Shown in pieces: positions 1-6,709 of a stretch of DNA of 64,000 nucleotides (within the stretch, counting starts at the first letter, position 1; every line of letters begins with the position of its first letter). A program made the translations under genes and the position numbers. Below the pieces are notes generated by a model, which worked only from the letters and a program-made list of their open reading frames with translations, had not been told where the DNA came from and did not search any database. This DNA is from Maritimibacter sp. 55A14. GTDB lineage: Bacteria; Pseudomonadota; Alphaproteobacteria; Rhodobacterales; Rhodobacteraceae. Where the stretch lies: assembly GCF_003122205.1 (NCBI RefSeq), contig NZ_QEYE01000010.1:1-64000 (forward strand). Reading direction: 5' to 3'.

Positions 1-62
1 TTCGGAAAATAGGGTTCCAGACGCGCCATCTGCGCGTCGCTCAGCCAGTAAAGATCAGACAT
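1..62 (-). CDS. IS5-family transposase, N-terminal fragment cut by window edge
   Basis: Only the first 20 codons are visible. They begin MSDLYWLSDAQ and continue to the PYFP motif. This matches the typical start of IS5-family (DDE) transposases, where a short aromatic stretch precedes the DNA-binding region. The catalytic DDE residues are not in the window. The gene reads leftward out of the window and lies just inside the putative element end at 125. Family assignment rests on these 20 residues and the terminal repeat. Confidence 0.7.
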   Translation of the reverse strand, partial: MSDLYWLSDAQMARLEPYFP

Positions 63-125
63 GTCACCGCTCTGTTTTCAGGCGGTGAATCACGATGCTC
101 GGCTGAAATCAATGGGTCCTGACCC
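1..125 (-). mobile_element. End of an IS5-family insertion sequence (partial)
   Basis: The left edge of the window holds the 5' end of a transposase gene read leftward, followed by about 60 bases of non-coding element end. Read on the minus strand, the element would begin with GGGTCAGGACCC, at 125-114, which fits the terminal repeats I remember for IS427/IS1031-type members of the IS5 family. The rest of the element and its other end lie outside the window, so the target duplication (perhaps the TAA at 126-128) cannot be checked. Confidence 0.7.
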
Positions 126-876
126 TAACACGCTCGAACTGGCCGAGCACGTTGCGAAGATCGTCAGTCAGGTGCCCCCGTGCGCACATGACAATCTCCG
201 CCGGCACGCCGTGTATTGCCTCGGCGACTGCTCCGGCGATACAGGCCAGCGTATCGGTATCTCCGCCAAGGCAAACTGCGGTGCGGACCGCGTCTTCCCA
301 GTCCGTGCTCTCGAACGCGGCCGCGAGCGCGGGAGGCACTGTTCCCGCCGCCGAGACGTCAAAGCCGCCGCCCCTCAGCGCGACCTCGGGGCGCAAGTCG
401 TAACCCCAGGTATCGCCGATCCACTCTCGAACCTCTGCGGCGGTGGCGCCCTGGCGAAGCGCCAGGATGGCACGCGCCACCGACTGAGCCGCCTTCACCG
501 CATCTTCGTGATTGTGGCTAACCTCGGCCTGCGCGGCGGCGAGTGCGTCGGTCTCCGCCGCATCCGCGGCGAGCCAACCCACGGCGGCGACGCGCATCGG
601 TGCGCCGTTGCCCCAGCTGCCGTAGGCCGGCGCCTCGTCGGTCAGCGCCCACCGGAGAAACATTCCCCCATAGCCTGCGTCCGGGTGTCGGCGCACATAT
701 GCGCGGAGTGTGGCTGCGAAGTCCCCCTGACACATGATGGCATCGGCCACCGCGACCGTGCACACCGTGTCGTCGGTGAAGCGGCAGTCGCGGTGGAATA
801 GCTCGAACCCCTCCGGTGGCGCGGCGTGCCCCTCGAAGCGCGACCCGATGATGTCGCCTGCTATCGCGCCGATCAT
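109..876 (-). CDS. ADP-ribosylglycohydrolase (DraG-like), 3' end replaced by IS
   Basis: The 255-residue protein carries the ADP-ribosylglycohydrolase signature: GDIIGSRFE near the N-terminus, FTDDT, HNHEDA in the middle and GGDTDT near the C-terminus. In this family these acidic residues hold two Mg ions that cleave ADP-ribose from proteins or small molecules. The ATG at 876 was chosen because MIGAIAGD is the family's usual start. The start overlaps the stop of the upstream permease by four bases (ATGA), implying translational coupling. The last five or six codons, including the stop at 109-111, lie inside the insertion sequence, so the native C-terminus is lost. All catalytic motifs remain. 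Its substrate is unknown; its place at the end of a metal-type operon is unusual. Confidence 0.85.
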   Translation of the reverse strand: MIGAIAGDIIGSRFEGHAAPPEGFELFHRDCRFTDDTVCTVAVADAIMCQGDFAATLRAYVRRHPDAGYGGMFLRWALTDEAPAYGSWGNGAPMRVAAVGWLAADAAETDALAAAQAEVSHNHEDAVKAAQSVARAILALRQGATAAEVREWIGDTWGYDLRPEVALRGGGFDVSAAGTVPPALAAAFESTDWEDAVRTAVCLGGDTDTLACIAGAVAEAIHGVPAEIVMCARGHLTDDLRNVLGQFERVRVRTH

Positions 877-1886
877 CTGTGTCTCCCGCCGGTTTTGTCC
901 ATCATGACGCGTTCCTCCCCGATCGGCGGGTGCTCCGGAACCAGATAGCGCGGCACGATCCACAGATAGGCGATCATGCCCAGGAGTTCGACGAGTGACT
1001 GAAGGACGATGACCACTGCCGCCGTGCTCGATTCCGGCCCCAGGGCCAGCACCAGCGGAAGTACGACAAAGGAGTTGCGGGTGCCGAAGGAGAATATGAG
1101 CGTCCTGCGCTCCGGCGCCGGTAGTCCCGCCACGCACCCCACCGTACACCCAAAAAGCGCAGCTGCGACCAGGTATGCCACGTAGATGCCTGCCACCTGC
1201 GCCAGAAGCGGCAGGGCATCACGCACCGCGTCGACTTGTGACGCGGCGATCAGGAACACGACGAGCGCCAGCAGTGGGATCGGCAGCCAACCGAGACGGC
1301 CCACGACATGCTGCCGTCCCGGCCGCGTCTCGGCCCACCGCTCAATCACGAATGCGGCGGCGAGGGGCAGCAGGATCAGCGTCACGAAAGCGGCAGCGAC
1401 CCGATCGGCGGCGAGGAGTTCGAGGAATGTATCGCCCAGAAAGAGCCAAAGAAACACGGGCAGCAATGCGATTTGAACGAAGAGGAGGATCGGCGTTGCA
1501 GCAGCGGCGCGCAGGGCATCGCCGCGCCCAAGATGAGTAAAGGTGATGAACCAGTCGGTACAGGGCACGAGCAGCACGACGAGCACGCCCAGCTGGATCG
1601 CCGGGTTGTCGGGCAGAAACAAATACAGCGCCCAGACCAGGAGCGGCACCAAAACGAAGTTCCCGGCCAACATGGCACCAATGAAGCGGCGGTCGCGGGC
1701 GGCCTGCGGCAGGTGCACAAGAGGCACCTGCGTGAAGGTGGCGAAAAGTAACAGGCCCAGCACAGGCCAGAGCAGCATCTCGAACGCGCCCGCGACGCCG
1801 GGAACGAGCGTGCCCAACGCCAGCCCCAAAAGGATCGCAGCGAGATAGATCCAGACCTGGTGGCGTTCGAACTGTTGCAGCGTCAT
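873..1886 (-). CDS. ACR3/bile-acid-symporter-like permease, arsenic resistance type
   Basis: This 337-residue protein has about ten predicted membrane helices and belongs to the BASS superfamily (Acr3 and sodium/bile acid symporters). The stretch LVPCTDWFITFTHLG places a cysteine in a central helix, as in Acr3 arsenite exporters, and resembles proteins often named arsenic resistance protein. Acr3 proteins extrude arsenite or antimonite. The start at 1886 (MTLQQFERH) is preferred over a longer frame whose extra 25 residues look non-native. It lies 101 bases downstream of the rhodanese gene and overlaps the next gene by four bases. No arsC or arsR is present here, so the exact substrate is uncertain. 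Confidence 0.75.
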   Translation of the reverse strand: MTLQQFERHQVWIYLAAILLGLALGTLVPGVAGAFEMLLWPVLGLLLFATFTQVPLVHLPQAARDRRFIGAMLAGNFVLVPLLVWALYLFLPDNPAIQLGVLVVLLVPCTDWFITFTHLGRGDALRAAAATPILLFVQIALLPVFLWLFLGDTFLELLAADRVAAAFVTLILLPLAAAFVIERWAETRPGRQHVVGRLGWLPIPLLALVVFLIAASQVDAVRDALPLLAQVAGIYVAYLVAAALFGCTVGCVAGLPAPERRTLIFSFGTRNSFVVLPLVLALGPESSTAAVVIVLQSLVELLGMIAYLWIVPRYLVPEHPPIGEERVMMDKTGGRHR

Positions 1887-1987
1887 GGTCCTGTTCCGGT
1901 TGTCCCGAGGCGTGCCTCCCACCTGATACCGCGCGATCGGGCCAGAGACCAGCACAGGCAATCCGCCGACGCCTGGTGCGCCGGATC

Positions 1988-2317
1988 CTAACCCGCTTCC
2001 ACCGGCAGGCGGGCCTCGATCCAGTCGGCCTTGCCCTCGTGATAGTCGCGGACTTTGCGATAGCCCAGTTGCAGCAGCCGATCAGCCGCGAGCGATGACC
2101 GCATGCACGGCCCGTTGCCGCAATACACCACGATCTCCGTGTCACGATCCGGTATCCGGATGGGCGCCTCCGACACAATGTCGTCGGAGCGAATGTTTAT
2201 GGCGCCAGGCAAATGGGACTTGCGATAATGTGTGTCGGGCAGCGTGTCGACAAGGACGAACACGTCAGCCCGGTCGAGCTTTGCCTTCAGTTGGTCGCGT
2301 GAAATGCGGTCGGTCAT
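1988..2317 (-). CDS. Single-domain rhodanese-like sulfurtransferase
   Basis: This 109-residue protein is one rhodanese domain. It has HLPGAINI before the active loop and the catalytic loop CGNGPCMRS (Cys66, with a second Cys at 71). Such proteins carry persulfide sulfur to acceptors such as thiols, cyanide or metal centres. The start at 2317 is chosen because GGAGG lies nine bases upstream; the alternative ATG at 2326 would sit directly against the GGAGG. It overlaps the end of the membrane protein gene by only the spacing region, so it is in the same operon. The extra cysteine in the loop could bind thiophilic metals, but that is inference. Confidence 0.8.
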   Translation of the reverse strand: MTDRISRDQLKAKLDRADVFVLVDTLPDTHYRKSHLPGAINIRSDDIVSEAPIRIPDRDTEIVVYCGNGPCMRSSLAADRLLQLGYRKVRDYHEGKADWIEARLPVEAG

Positions 2318-2322
2318 GTGCG

Positions 2323-2793
2323 TCATCCTCCGTTCCGGTTCGGCTGGGACGATACCGGAAACGCCAGGCGGCACAGTCCCCAGAGGAACAGCCCGAACAG
2401 CAGATGCGGCACAAAGGAGCCAACGATCAACTGCGGTCCGACGACTAGGCCAAGCGGACCCCAGCCCACTATGGGAAAGAAGATCACCAGCACGCCGATC
2501 CACAGGACTAGCGCCAGCAGGGCTGCGTTGCGCAAGGTCAGGCTTTGGCGAAAAACCGCGACGAAAGCCATTGACCAGAAGGTAACATAGGCGAGGTGAA
2601 ACAGCAGCCCGACGGGCGGCGGCAGTGACCGGCCGGCCAGTGTTTCTGCGAAGGCCAACCCGAGCGGCTTGGGAAGCGGCGAGACGCCCAGCTTCATCAT
2701 GGTTATCATGATCACCGACAGCGCCACGCCGTTGGCAATGCCCAGCCCGAAGGCCCTGGCCCATTCACGGGTCGAGAGTCGGTGGAATTCCAT
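2323..2793 (-). CDS. Four-helix membrane protein of unknown function
   Basis: The 156-residue product has four hydrophobic segments at about residues 13-35, 58-80, 88-110 and 115-145, and no cysteine-rich metal site. I do not recognise a family with certainty. The start at 2793 follows a very strong ribosome binding site (AAGGAGG, six bases before the ATG). The first 29 bases overlap the end of the upstream gene in another frame, so translation is probably coupled. Its place between a vicinal-Cys membrane protein and a rhodanese suggests a role in the same stress response, but nothing in the sequence gives a mechanism. Confidence 0.65.
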   Translation of the reverse strand: MEFHRLSTREWARAFGLGIANGVALSVIMITMMKLGVSPLPKPLGLAFAETLAGRSLPPPVGLLFHLAYVTFWSMAFVAVFRQSLTLRNAALLALVLWIGVLVIFFPIVGWGPLGLVVGPQLIVGSFVPHLLFGLFLWGLCRLAFPVSSQPNRNGG

Positions 2794-3187
2794 GGTTAAC
2801 CTCCTTTCGTTCTGCTATCGGCAGTATGGCCCGACGCACCTGCCTGCCATCTCTGTCAACCGTTGCCGAGGACGCTGGAGAGAGCTTTTCTCCACGGGCC
2901 TCCGGCGAGTCGCTTGTGCCCGGACCGCCGCATTTGCCGGATTGGCACGCGCAATCCCGCTCGGACGTCGTCGGGATGCCCCACGCGGAACGAGACCGGT
3001 AAAGAGCAAAACCGGCAACGGCGGTAGCCAGGATCAGCACTCCGGCAGTTCCGGCTGCGACCCAGGCGAGGCCGCCGGCGGCGACCAACCCTGCCACGAT
3101 CGGCACAATCAGCGGCGCGCAGCAGAGCGCACAGGCCGCCAGTGCCGCGCCGCCGTATATCGCAGTAGGACGAAATGCGTGCTTCAT
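2765..3187 (-). CDS. MerT/MerF-like small membrane protein with vicinal cysteines
   Basis: The 140-residue protein begins MKHAFRPTA and has two hydrophobic helices at about 10-33 and 37-63. The first contains CALCCAPLIVP, a vicinal Cys-Cys followed by a proline, which is the arrangement used by the mercuric ion transporters MerT and MerF. A second cluster, CACQSGKCGG, sits just after the membrane part at about residue 79-88. The C-terminal 50 residues look disordered. The start overlaps the previous stop by four bases. I infer handling of a thiophilic metal; sequence similarity to MerT is local, so a transport role is not proven. Confidence 0.65.
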   Translation of the reverse strand: MKHAFRPTAIYGGAALAACALCCAPLIVPIVAGLVAAGGLAWVAAGTAGVLILATAVAGFALYRSRSAWGIPTTSERDCACQSGKCGGPGTSDSPEARGEKLSPASSATVDRDGRQVRRAILPIAERKEVNHGIPPTLDP

Positions 3188-3576
3188 CGCCCCGCCTCCG
3201 GGGTGCGGCCCTCGAAAGCGTCGAAAAGCTCCCACCCGGCCGCTTCGGCATGTCTCGGAGTGGTTACCGTCACCAGAAGGCGATCACCGATATTCTTGAT
3301 ATCGAAGGTCAGAAAGCTGCAGCACTCCGATTCCCGCGCAATGAGCGCGCTCACCTCGCCTTTCGCAGACCGGCGGAAATGGAGGCGAAGCACAAAGTCG
3401 CTCCGCTCGGACCGGAGCAGCGCTCGGCGCGCCAGATCACGGATTTCCGACAGGCGGTTTTCTAGGTTTTCCGGCTCCAATACGCAGGCGGCGGCAAGTG
3501 AGACGGCGCTCGGCGGACTTCCGGACGTCGGGCAGCACGGGTGGTGTTCGGGTGAAGAGCGCTTGATGGGTTCCAT
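3184..3576 (-). CDS. Cys-rich protein, first gene of a MerR-controlled operon
   Basis: This 130-residue soluble protein has an HHPCCP motif near the N-terminus (residues 11-16) and ECCSFLTFDI near residue 84, so two vicinal Cys pairs are present. No known enzymatic motif was recognised. The ATG at 3576 is supported by GGAGA five to six bases upstream; a longer frame would run into the promoter. It is the promoter-proximal gene under the MerR-type promoter at 3604-3634 and ends in a four-base overlap with the MerT-like gene. A role in binding or handing over a thiophilic metal is plausible but inferred from cysteines and position only. Confidence 0.6.
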   Translation of the reverse strand: MEPIKRSSPEHHPCCPTSGSPPSAVSLAAACVLEPENLENRLSEIRDLARRALLRSERSDFVLRLHFRRSAKGEVSALIARESECCSFLTFDIKNIGDRLLVTVTTPRHAEAAGWELFDAFEGRTPEAGR

Positions 3577-3603
3577 TGAGTTCTCCTTGACAACGCTCGG
3601 CCG

Positions 3604-3634
3604 AACATAGGACTTCAAGTAACTTGAGGTGCAA
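3604..3634 (-). promoter_or_regulatory. MerR-type promoter with 19-bp spacer and dyad operator
   Basis: Read leftward, the -35 box is TTGCAC (3634-3629) and the -10 box is TATGTT (3609-3604), separated by exactly 19 bp. The spacer and the last base of the -35 box hold the dyad CCTCAAGT-T-ACTTGAAG, seven of eight pairs matching. An over-long 19-bp spacer with a central dyad is the hallmark of promoters that MerR-family activators twist into an active shape. The site lies 28 bases upstream of the Cys-rich gene and 15 bases upstream of the divergent merR-like gene. Confidence 0.85.
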
Positions 3635-3649
3635 CCGTGGAGTCTGCCC

Positions 3650-4072
3650 ATGACCGATCACGAATCCGTGTTCTCAATCGGCGCCCTGGCCGAAGCAGCT
3701 GGGGTCTCGCCACCGACGATACGCTACTATGAGGAAATCAGGCTTATCCCGCCCGCGCGCCGCAGCGCCGCCGGCCACCGGCACTACACGCGGGAGGATG
3801 TGGACCGCCTGACATTTATTCGCCGGTGCCGGGACTTCGGATTCGGGCTTGACCAAATCCGGGTTCTGTCGAGCCTCGCGCTCAGCCCGGACAGGGATTG
3901 TGTCGAGGTTCGAGACATCGCCGCCGCGCATCTGACGGCGGTGCGTGCCAGAATGGTTGAACTGCGCAGCCTGGAACGGCAACTTCAGGAATTCGTCGAA
4001 ACCTGCGAGGCTGCCTGCTGTGGTGGCCCTGGCCGCGACTGTGTTGCGCTGGCAGAACTCAAAACACGCTGA
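3650..4072 (+). CDS. MerR-family metal-responsive transcriptional regulator
   Basis: The 140-residue protein has the N-terminal winged helix (FSIGALAEAAGVSPPTIRYYE), a dimerisation helix, and a metal-binding C-terminus. Cys84 falls where +2-metal sensors such as ZntR and MerR keep a cysteine and copper sensors have serine. The tail adds Cys119, Cys123, Cys124 and Cys131 (ACCGGPGRDC), much like ZntR. Sensing of Zn, Cd, Pb or Hg is therefore more likely than Cu(I). The ATG at 3650 is chosen because GGAG lies seven bases upstream and the alternative at 3629 falls inside the operator. It is divergent from, and presumably controls, the leftward operon. Confidence 0.9.
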   Translation: MTDHESVFSIGALAEAAGVSPPTIRYYEEIRLIPPARRSAAGHRHYTREDVDRLTFIRRCRDFGFGLDQIRVLSSLALSPDRDCVEVRDIAAAHLTAVRARMVELRSLERQLQEFVETCEAACCGGPGRDCVALAELKTR

Positions 4073-4340
4073 CCGCCCGTCATCCGGGCAGGGCCTGTCG
4101 ACCACTTCCGCACGTTCCTGAGCCAACCCGGGGTTTACCCGCGCAATGCGCAGATTGCTGCCATTGGGGCATGCGCGGCGAAAGCTCACTTTGTCCGCAC
4201 AGCCGTCGTACCTTCCTTTGGCGCTCAAGGTCAGCTCTGGGGCACGTTGCCTTGGTGCGAATGACGAACCGGGCGGCTTTCAGCCGGGCGGATCACGCCG
4301 GACGCCGCGGCTTCCCTCACCCCGCTGGACCTGGCAGCGG
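4073..4340. other. Gene-free stretch between the metal island and flagellar remnant
   Basis: No convincing gene, terminator or repeat was found here. Short open frames exist but lack a ribosome binding site and recognisable motifs. The stretch separates the MerR gene from the surviving 3' end of fliP and may be scar sequence from the rearrangement that removed the flagellar genes, which is inference. Confidence 0.4.
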
Positions 4341-4790
4341 CTAGAGATAGCTGCGCACCAGCGCGCCCGCCAGCAGGCTCCCGCCGTCGGCCATCACGAA
4401 GAAAGCCAGCTTGAACGGCAGCGACACGATCGCCGGCGGGACCATCATCATGCCCATCGACATCAGGACTGCCGCCACCACGAGGTCGATGATCAGGAAG
4501 GGCAGGAAGATCAGGAAGCCGATCTGGAAGGCGCGCGCCACCTCGCTGAGCATGAAGGAGGGGATCAGGACGGAGAGCGGCGCATCGCCCTCCGGCGCGC
4601 CGCCGGGTGCGGCCGGGCGCAGGTCGCGCATGGCGGCCAGCGTGTCCGGGTCCACCCGCGCGGACATGAAGCCGCGAAAGGGCTCCAGCGCGGCGGTGAG
4701 CGCCGGTTCCAGCTCCATCCGGCCGGCGGTCAGCGGCTCGATGCCCAGGCGCCAGGCGGCGGCGAGCAACGCGGAGAACCGCGTGATCGC
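4341..4790 (-). pseudogene. fliP: Flagellar export protein FliP, 5'-truncated
   Basis: The surviving part encodes the C-terminal half of Fli[20 protein letters not shown], then [19 protein letters not shown] and [14 protein letters not shown], which are the last two membrane helices and the most conserved blocks of the family. FliP is normally about 245 residues and has a signal peptide, an N-terminal helix and the RQALGTQ block; all are missing. Homology fades at about 4770-4790, where the antisense sequence becomes the C-terminal part of fliI. The product could not build the FliPQR export gate. The upstream boundary is approximate. The 3' end and stop are intact. Confidence 0.85.
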
Positions 4791-5061
4791 CCGCGCGCGC
4801 CGGGTGCTCGGCACCTATGACCGTGCCGAGACGATGATCCAGGCCGGACTGTACGATCCGGGTTCCGATGCGGCGATCGACGAAGCGATCCGGCTCTGGC
4901 CGGGGCTCGACGCGTTTCTGTCGGAGGATGCGCCGGATGGCATCGCGGGGAGCTTCGCGCGCCTCGAAAGCCTGCTTGAGCCCGATGACGCGGCGGGGGC
5001 GGCGTCTGACGCCCGCGGCCTCAAGCCTAAAGCAGGGCTGTCAGGATCGAGCCCGCGGTGA
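4771..5061 (+). pseudogene. fliI: Flagellar export ATPase FliI, C-terminal fragment only
   Basis: The rightward frame encodes [16 protein letters not shown], then AGLYDPGSDAAIDEAIRLWP and GLDAFLSEDAP, matching the helical C-terminal domain of FliI after the ATPase core. The Walker motifs and the whole nucleotide-binding domain (about 370 residues) are absent, and no start codon or ribosome site precedes the fragment. The stop at 5061 runs 35 bases into the convergent DUF1217 gene. Its 5' break coincides with the 5' break of fliP on the other strand, so a single deletion or rearrangement probably removed both. Confidence 0.8.
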
Positions 5062-5860
5062 CCTGCCCGGTGCCCTGCAGGAGCGCCAGCGCGGTCATGC
5101 CGGGCGCGTTGGCGGGCGGGCCGGACTGTAGCTCCGAACGCAGCAGGAAGCTGCGTACGAGCTCCTCCATCCGGTCGGGATCGGCGAATTGCGCGACGCC
5201 CGCGTTGCCGAAGGCCGCGGCGGTGCGGGTTTGGAGAATTTCCACCTGGCGGTCCAGATCGAATGCGGCGAAGGCGCCGGGCAGCCCATAGGTCGTCTCG
5301 AAGACCTGGCGCAGCGGCGGCGAACCCAGAACCGACAGCCAGAGCGTCTTCGGGGCGTTGTCGCGCGCAGCCAGGTCCGCCAGTTCCCGCCGCACGTTGA
5401 GCGCCAGGCGGAAACTGGTATCGCGTTCGCCGACGGCAATCTCGAAACTGCGGGACTCGAATCGCGCGACGATATCTTCGGCGAAGACCGAAAGACCGGT
5501 ACTGGGCACCTCGCCCGGCCCGAAGCGGAACGCTTCCGCGAGGGCGAGGTAGTTCTTGTTGGCGAGCCGGTTGGCCAGGGCCTCGCGGTCCTGGCTGCCG
5601 CCTTCGAGCACCTTGCGGATGAAGAAGCGGTTGTCGATGTCGTCCTGAAGGCCGAATGCGCCCAGCGCCACGCGCAGCGCGGCACGGTCCTCCACCAGTG
5701 CCTCGGCGGTGGTGAACGACGCGATCACTTCGCGGAAATGATCGGTGTCGCGGCGGATCGGTGTGGAGCGCGCGAAGCTTTCGCTCTGCGTCTCCAGCGT
5801 GCGGTTGAGGAATGTCCAGCCGGCGAGACCCGGCAACGGGACAACCGGCTGGAAATTCAT
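5027..5860 (-). CDS. DUF1217 flagellar-cluster protein
   Basis: The 277-residue protein resembles the DUF1217 family found beside flaF and flbT in Rhodobacterales. It starts MNFQPVVPLPGLAGW and contains the block IDNRFFIRKVLEGG and, in the second half, DFARFESRS-like helical repeats without enzymatic motifs. The family's biochemical role is unknown; its constant association with flagellar genes suggests a structural or assembly role. The start overlaps the flbT stop by four bases (ATGA), so it is read from the flagellin regulator operon. The 3' end overlaps the broken fliI fragment tail to tail. Confidence 0.8.
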   Translation of the reverse strand: MNFQPVVPLPGLAGWTFLNRTLETQSESFARSTPIRRDTDHFREVIASFTTAEALVEDRAALRVALGAFGLQDDIDNRFFIRKVLEGGSQDREALANRLANKNYLALAEAFRFGPGEVPSTGLSVFAEDIVARFESRSFEIAVGERDTSFRLALNVRRELADLAARDNAPKTLWLSVLGSPPLRQVFETTYGLPGAFAAFDLDRQVEILQTRTAAAFGNAGVAQFADPDRMEELVRSFLLRSELQSGPPANAPGMTALALLQGTGQVTAGSILTALL

Positions 5861-6261
5861 CGCGGCGCAGCGGCCAGAAGCCGCTCCTCGCGCGGGATCA
5901 GGCTGCGCAGGGCCTTGAGCGCCGGGTAGAACCGCGCGGCCAGAAGATCGCGCGTCGCGGCGTCGAGCTGCCGCCGGCTGTCATGGTCCGTGAAAACCTG
6001 GCTGAGCTGCTCGATCCCGCGCAGGATCTGGATGCGCGCCTCATCGGGGTCGGAATCGCCCGACAGGACAAGCTGCATGATGTAGCAGACCCTGCGCACC
6101 GGCGTGTTCGCGGCCTCGGGGTGGATGGCGTCCCTGAGGCGCAGGATCTTGGCGTCCGGCGTAAGGATGCTGAGCCGCCCGCGCCGGGTGCCGTTCTCGA
6201 TCACCGCGCCGTTGACGAGCACGCGCTCGTTCGGCCCCAGTTTGAGGACCAGCCCGCTCAT
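5857..6261 (-). CDS. flbT: FlbT, flagellin post-transcriptional regulator
   Basis: The 134-residue protein has the FlbT features LVLKLGPNERVLVNGAVIEN at the start and YIMQLVLSGD near residue 60. In Caulobacter FlbT binds the flagellin mRNA leader and lowers translation until the hook is complete. It overlaps flaF upstream and the DUF1217 gene downstream, each by four bases, so the three form one translationally coupled unit. Length and motifs look intact. If the flagellum is not built because fliP and fliI are broken, this regulator has no obvious remaining task. Confidence 0.9.
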   Translation of the reverse strand: MSGLVLKLGPNERVLVNGAVIENGTRRGRLSILTPDAKILRLRDAIHPEAANTPVRRVCYIMQLVLSGDSDPDEARIQILRGIEQLSQVFTDHDSRRQLDAATRDLLAARFYPALKALRSLIPREERLLAAAPR

Positions 6262-6635
6262 GCCGCGGCCTCCCGCTGGCGCAGGCCGCGCATGATCGCG
6301 GTGTTGATCTCGATCAACGGCGCGGCATCGGCCTTGCCGCGCAGGATCTCGCCGCTGTGCTTGATGGTGAATTCGGCCAGGTAGAATATCTGCGCCCGAA
6401 GCTGGGGCGGCAGGGAATTGCCGGGTTCGGCTACATCCGCGGCGAGGATGGTCCAGAGCCGGCGGTTCTCGTGCAATGCCTCGGCAAGTTGCGACAGCCC
6501 GGTTCCGCCGGTTTCGGCTGCGGCACGAAGCCGGTGCGTGATGCGTGCGAAGGCCTCGTATTCGGTGCCTCGCGGCGTGCGGATGGGCGCGGTGGCCGCG
6601 CCATAGCCCATTTGTGCGGTTCGAGACGCATTCAT
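6258..6635 (-). CDS. flaF: FlaF, flagellin synthesis and secretion regulator
   Basis: The 125-residue protein matches FlaF: RTPRGTEYEAFARITHRL near residue 20, then ENRRLWTILAADVA and the helix AEFTIKHSGEIL. In alphaproteobacteria FlaF works with FlbT to balance flagellin synthesis and secretion. It is the first gene of the flaF-flbT-DUF1217 unit and lies 74 bases downstream of the flagellin gene, in the same direction. The start MNASRTAQMGY agrees with the family. No damage is visible. Confidence 0.9.
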   Translation of the reverse strand: MNASRTAQMGYGAATAPIRTPRGTEYEAFARITHRLRAAAETGGTGLSQLAEALHENRRLWTILAADVAEPGNSLPPQLRAQIFYLAEFTIKHSGEILRGKADAAPLIEINTAIMRGLRQREAAA

Positions 6636-6709
6636 CCGGTGTCCTCCGGCTTGGGGTCAGAAGGCGAGGCGGGACGGGAAGCGTCAGACCGCGCCCCGTC
6701 CCGATCCCG

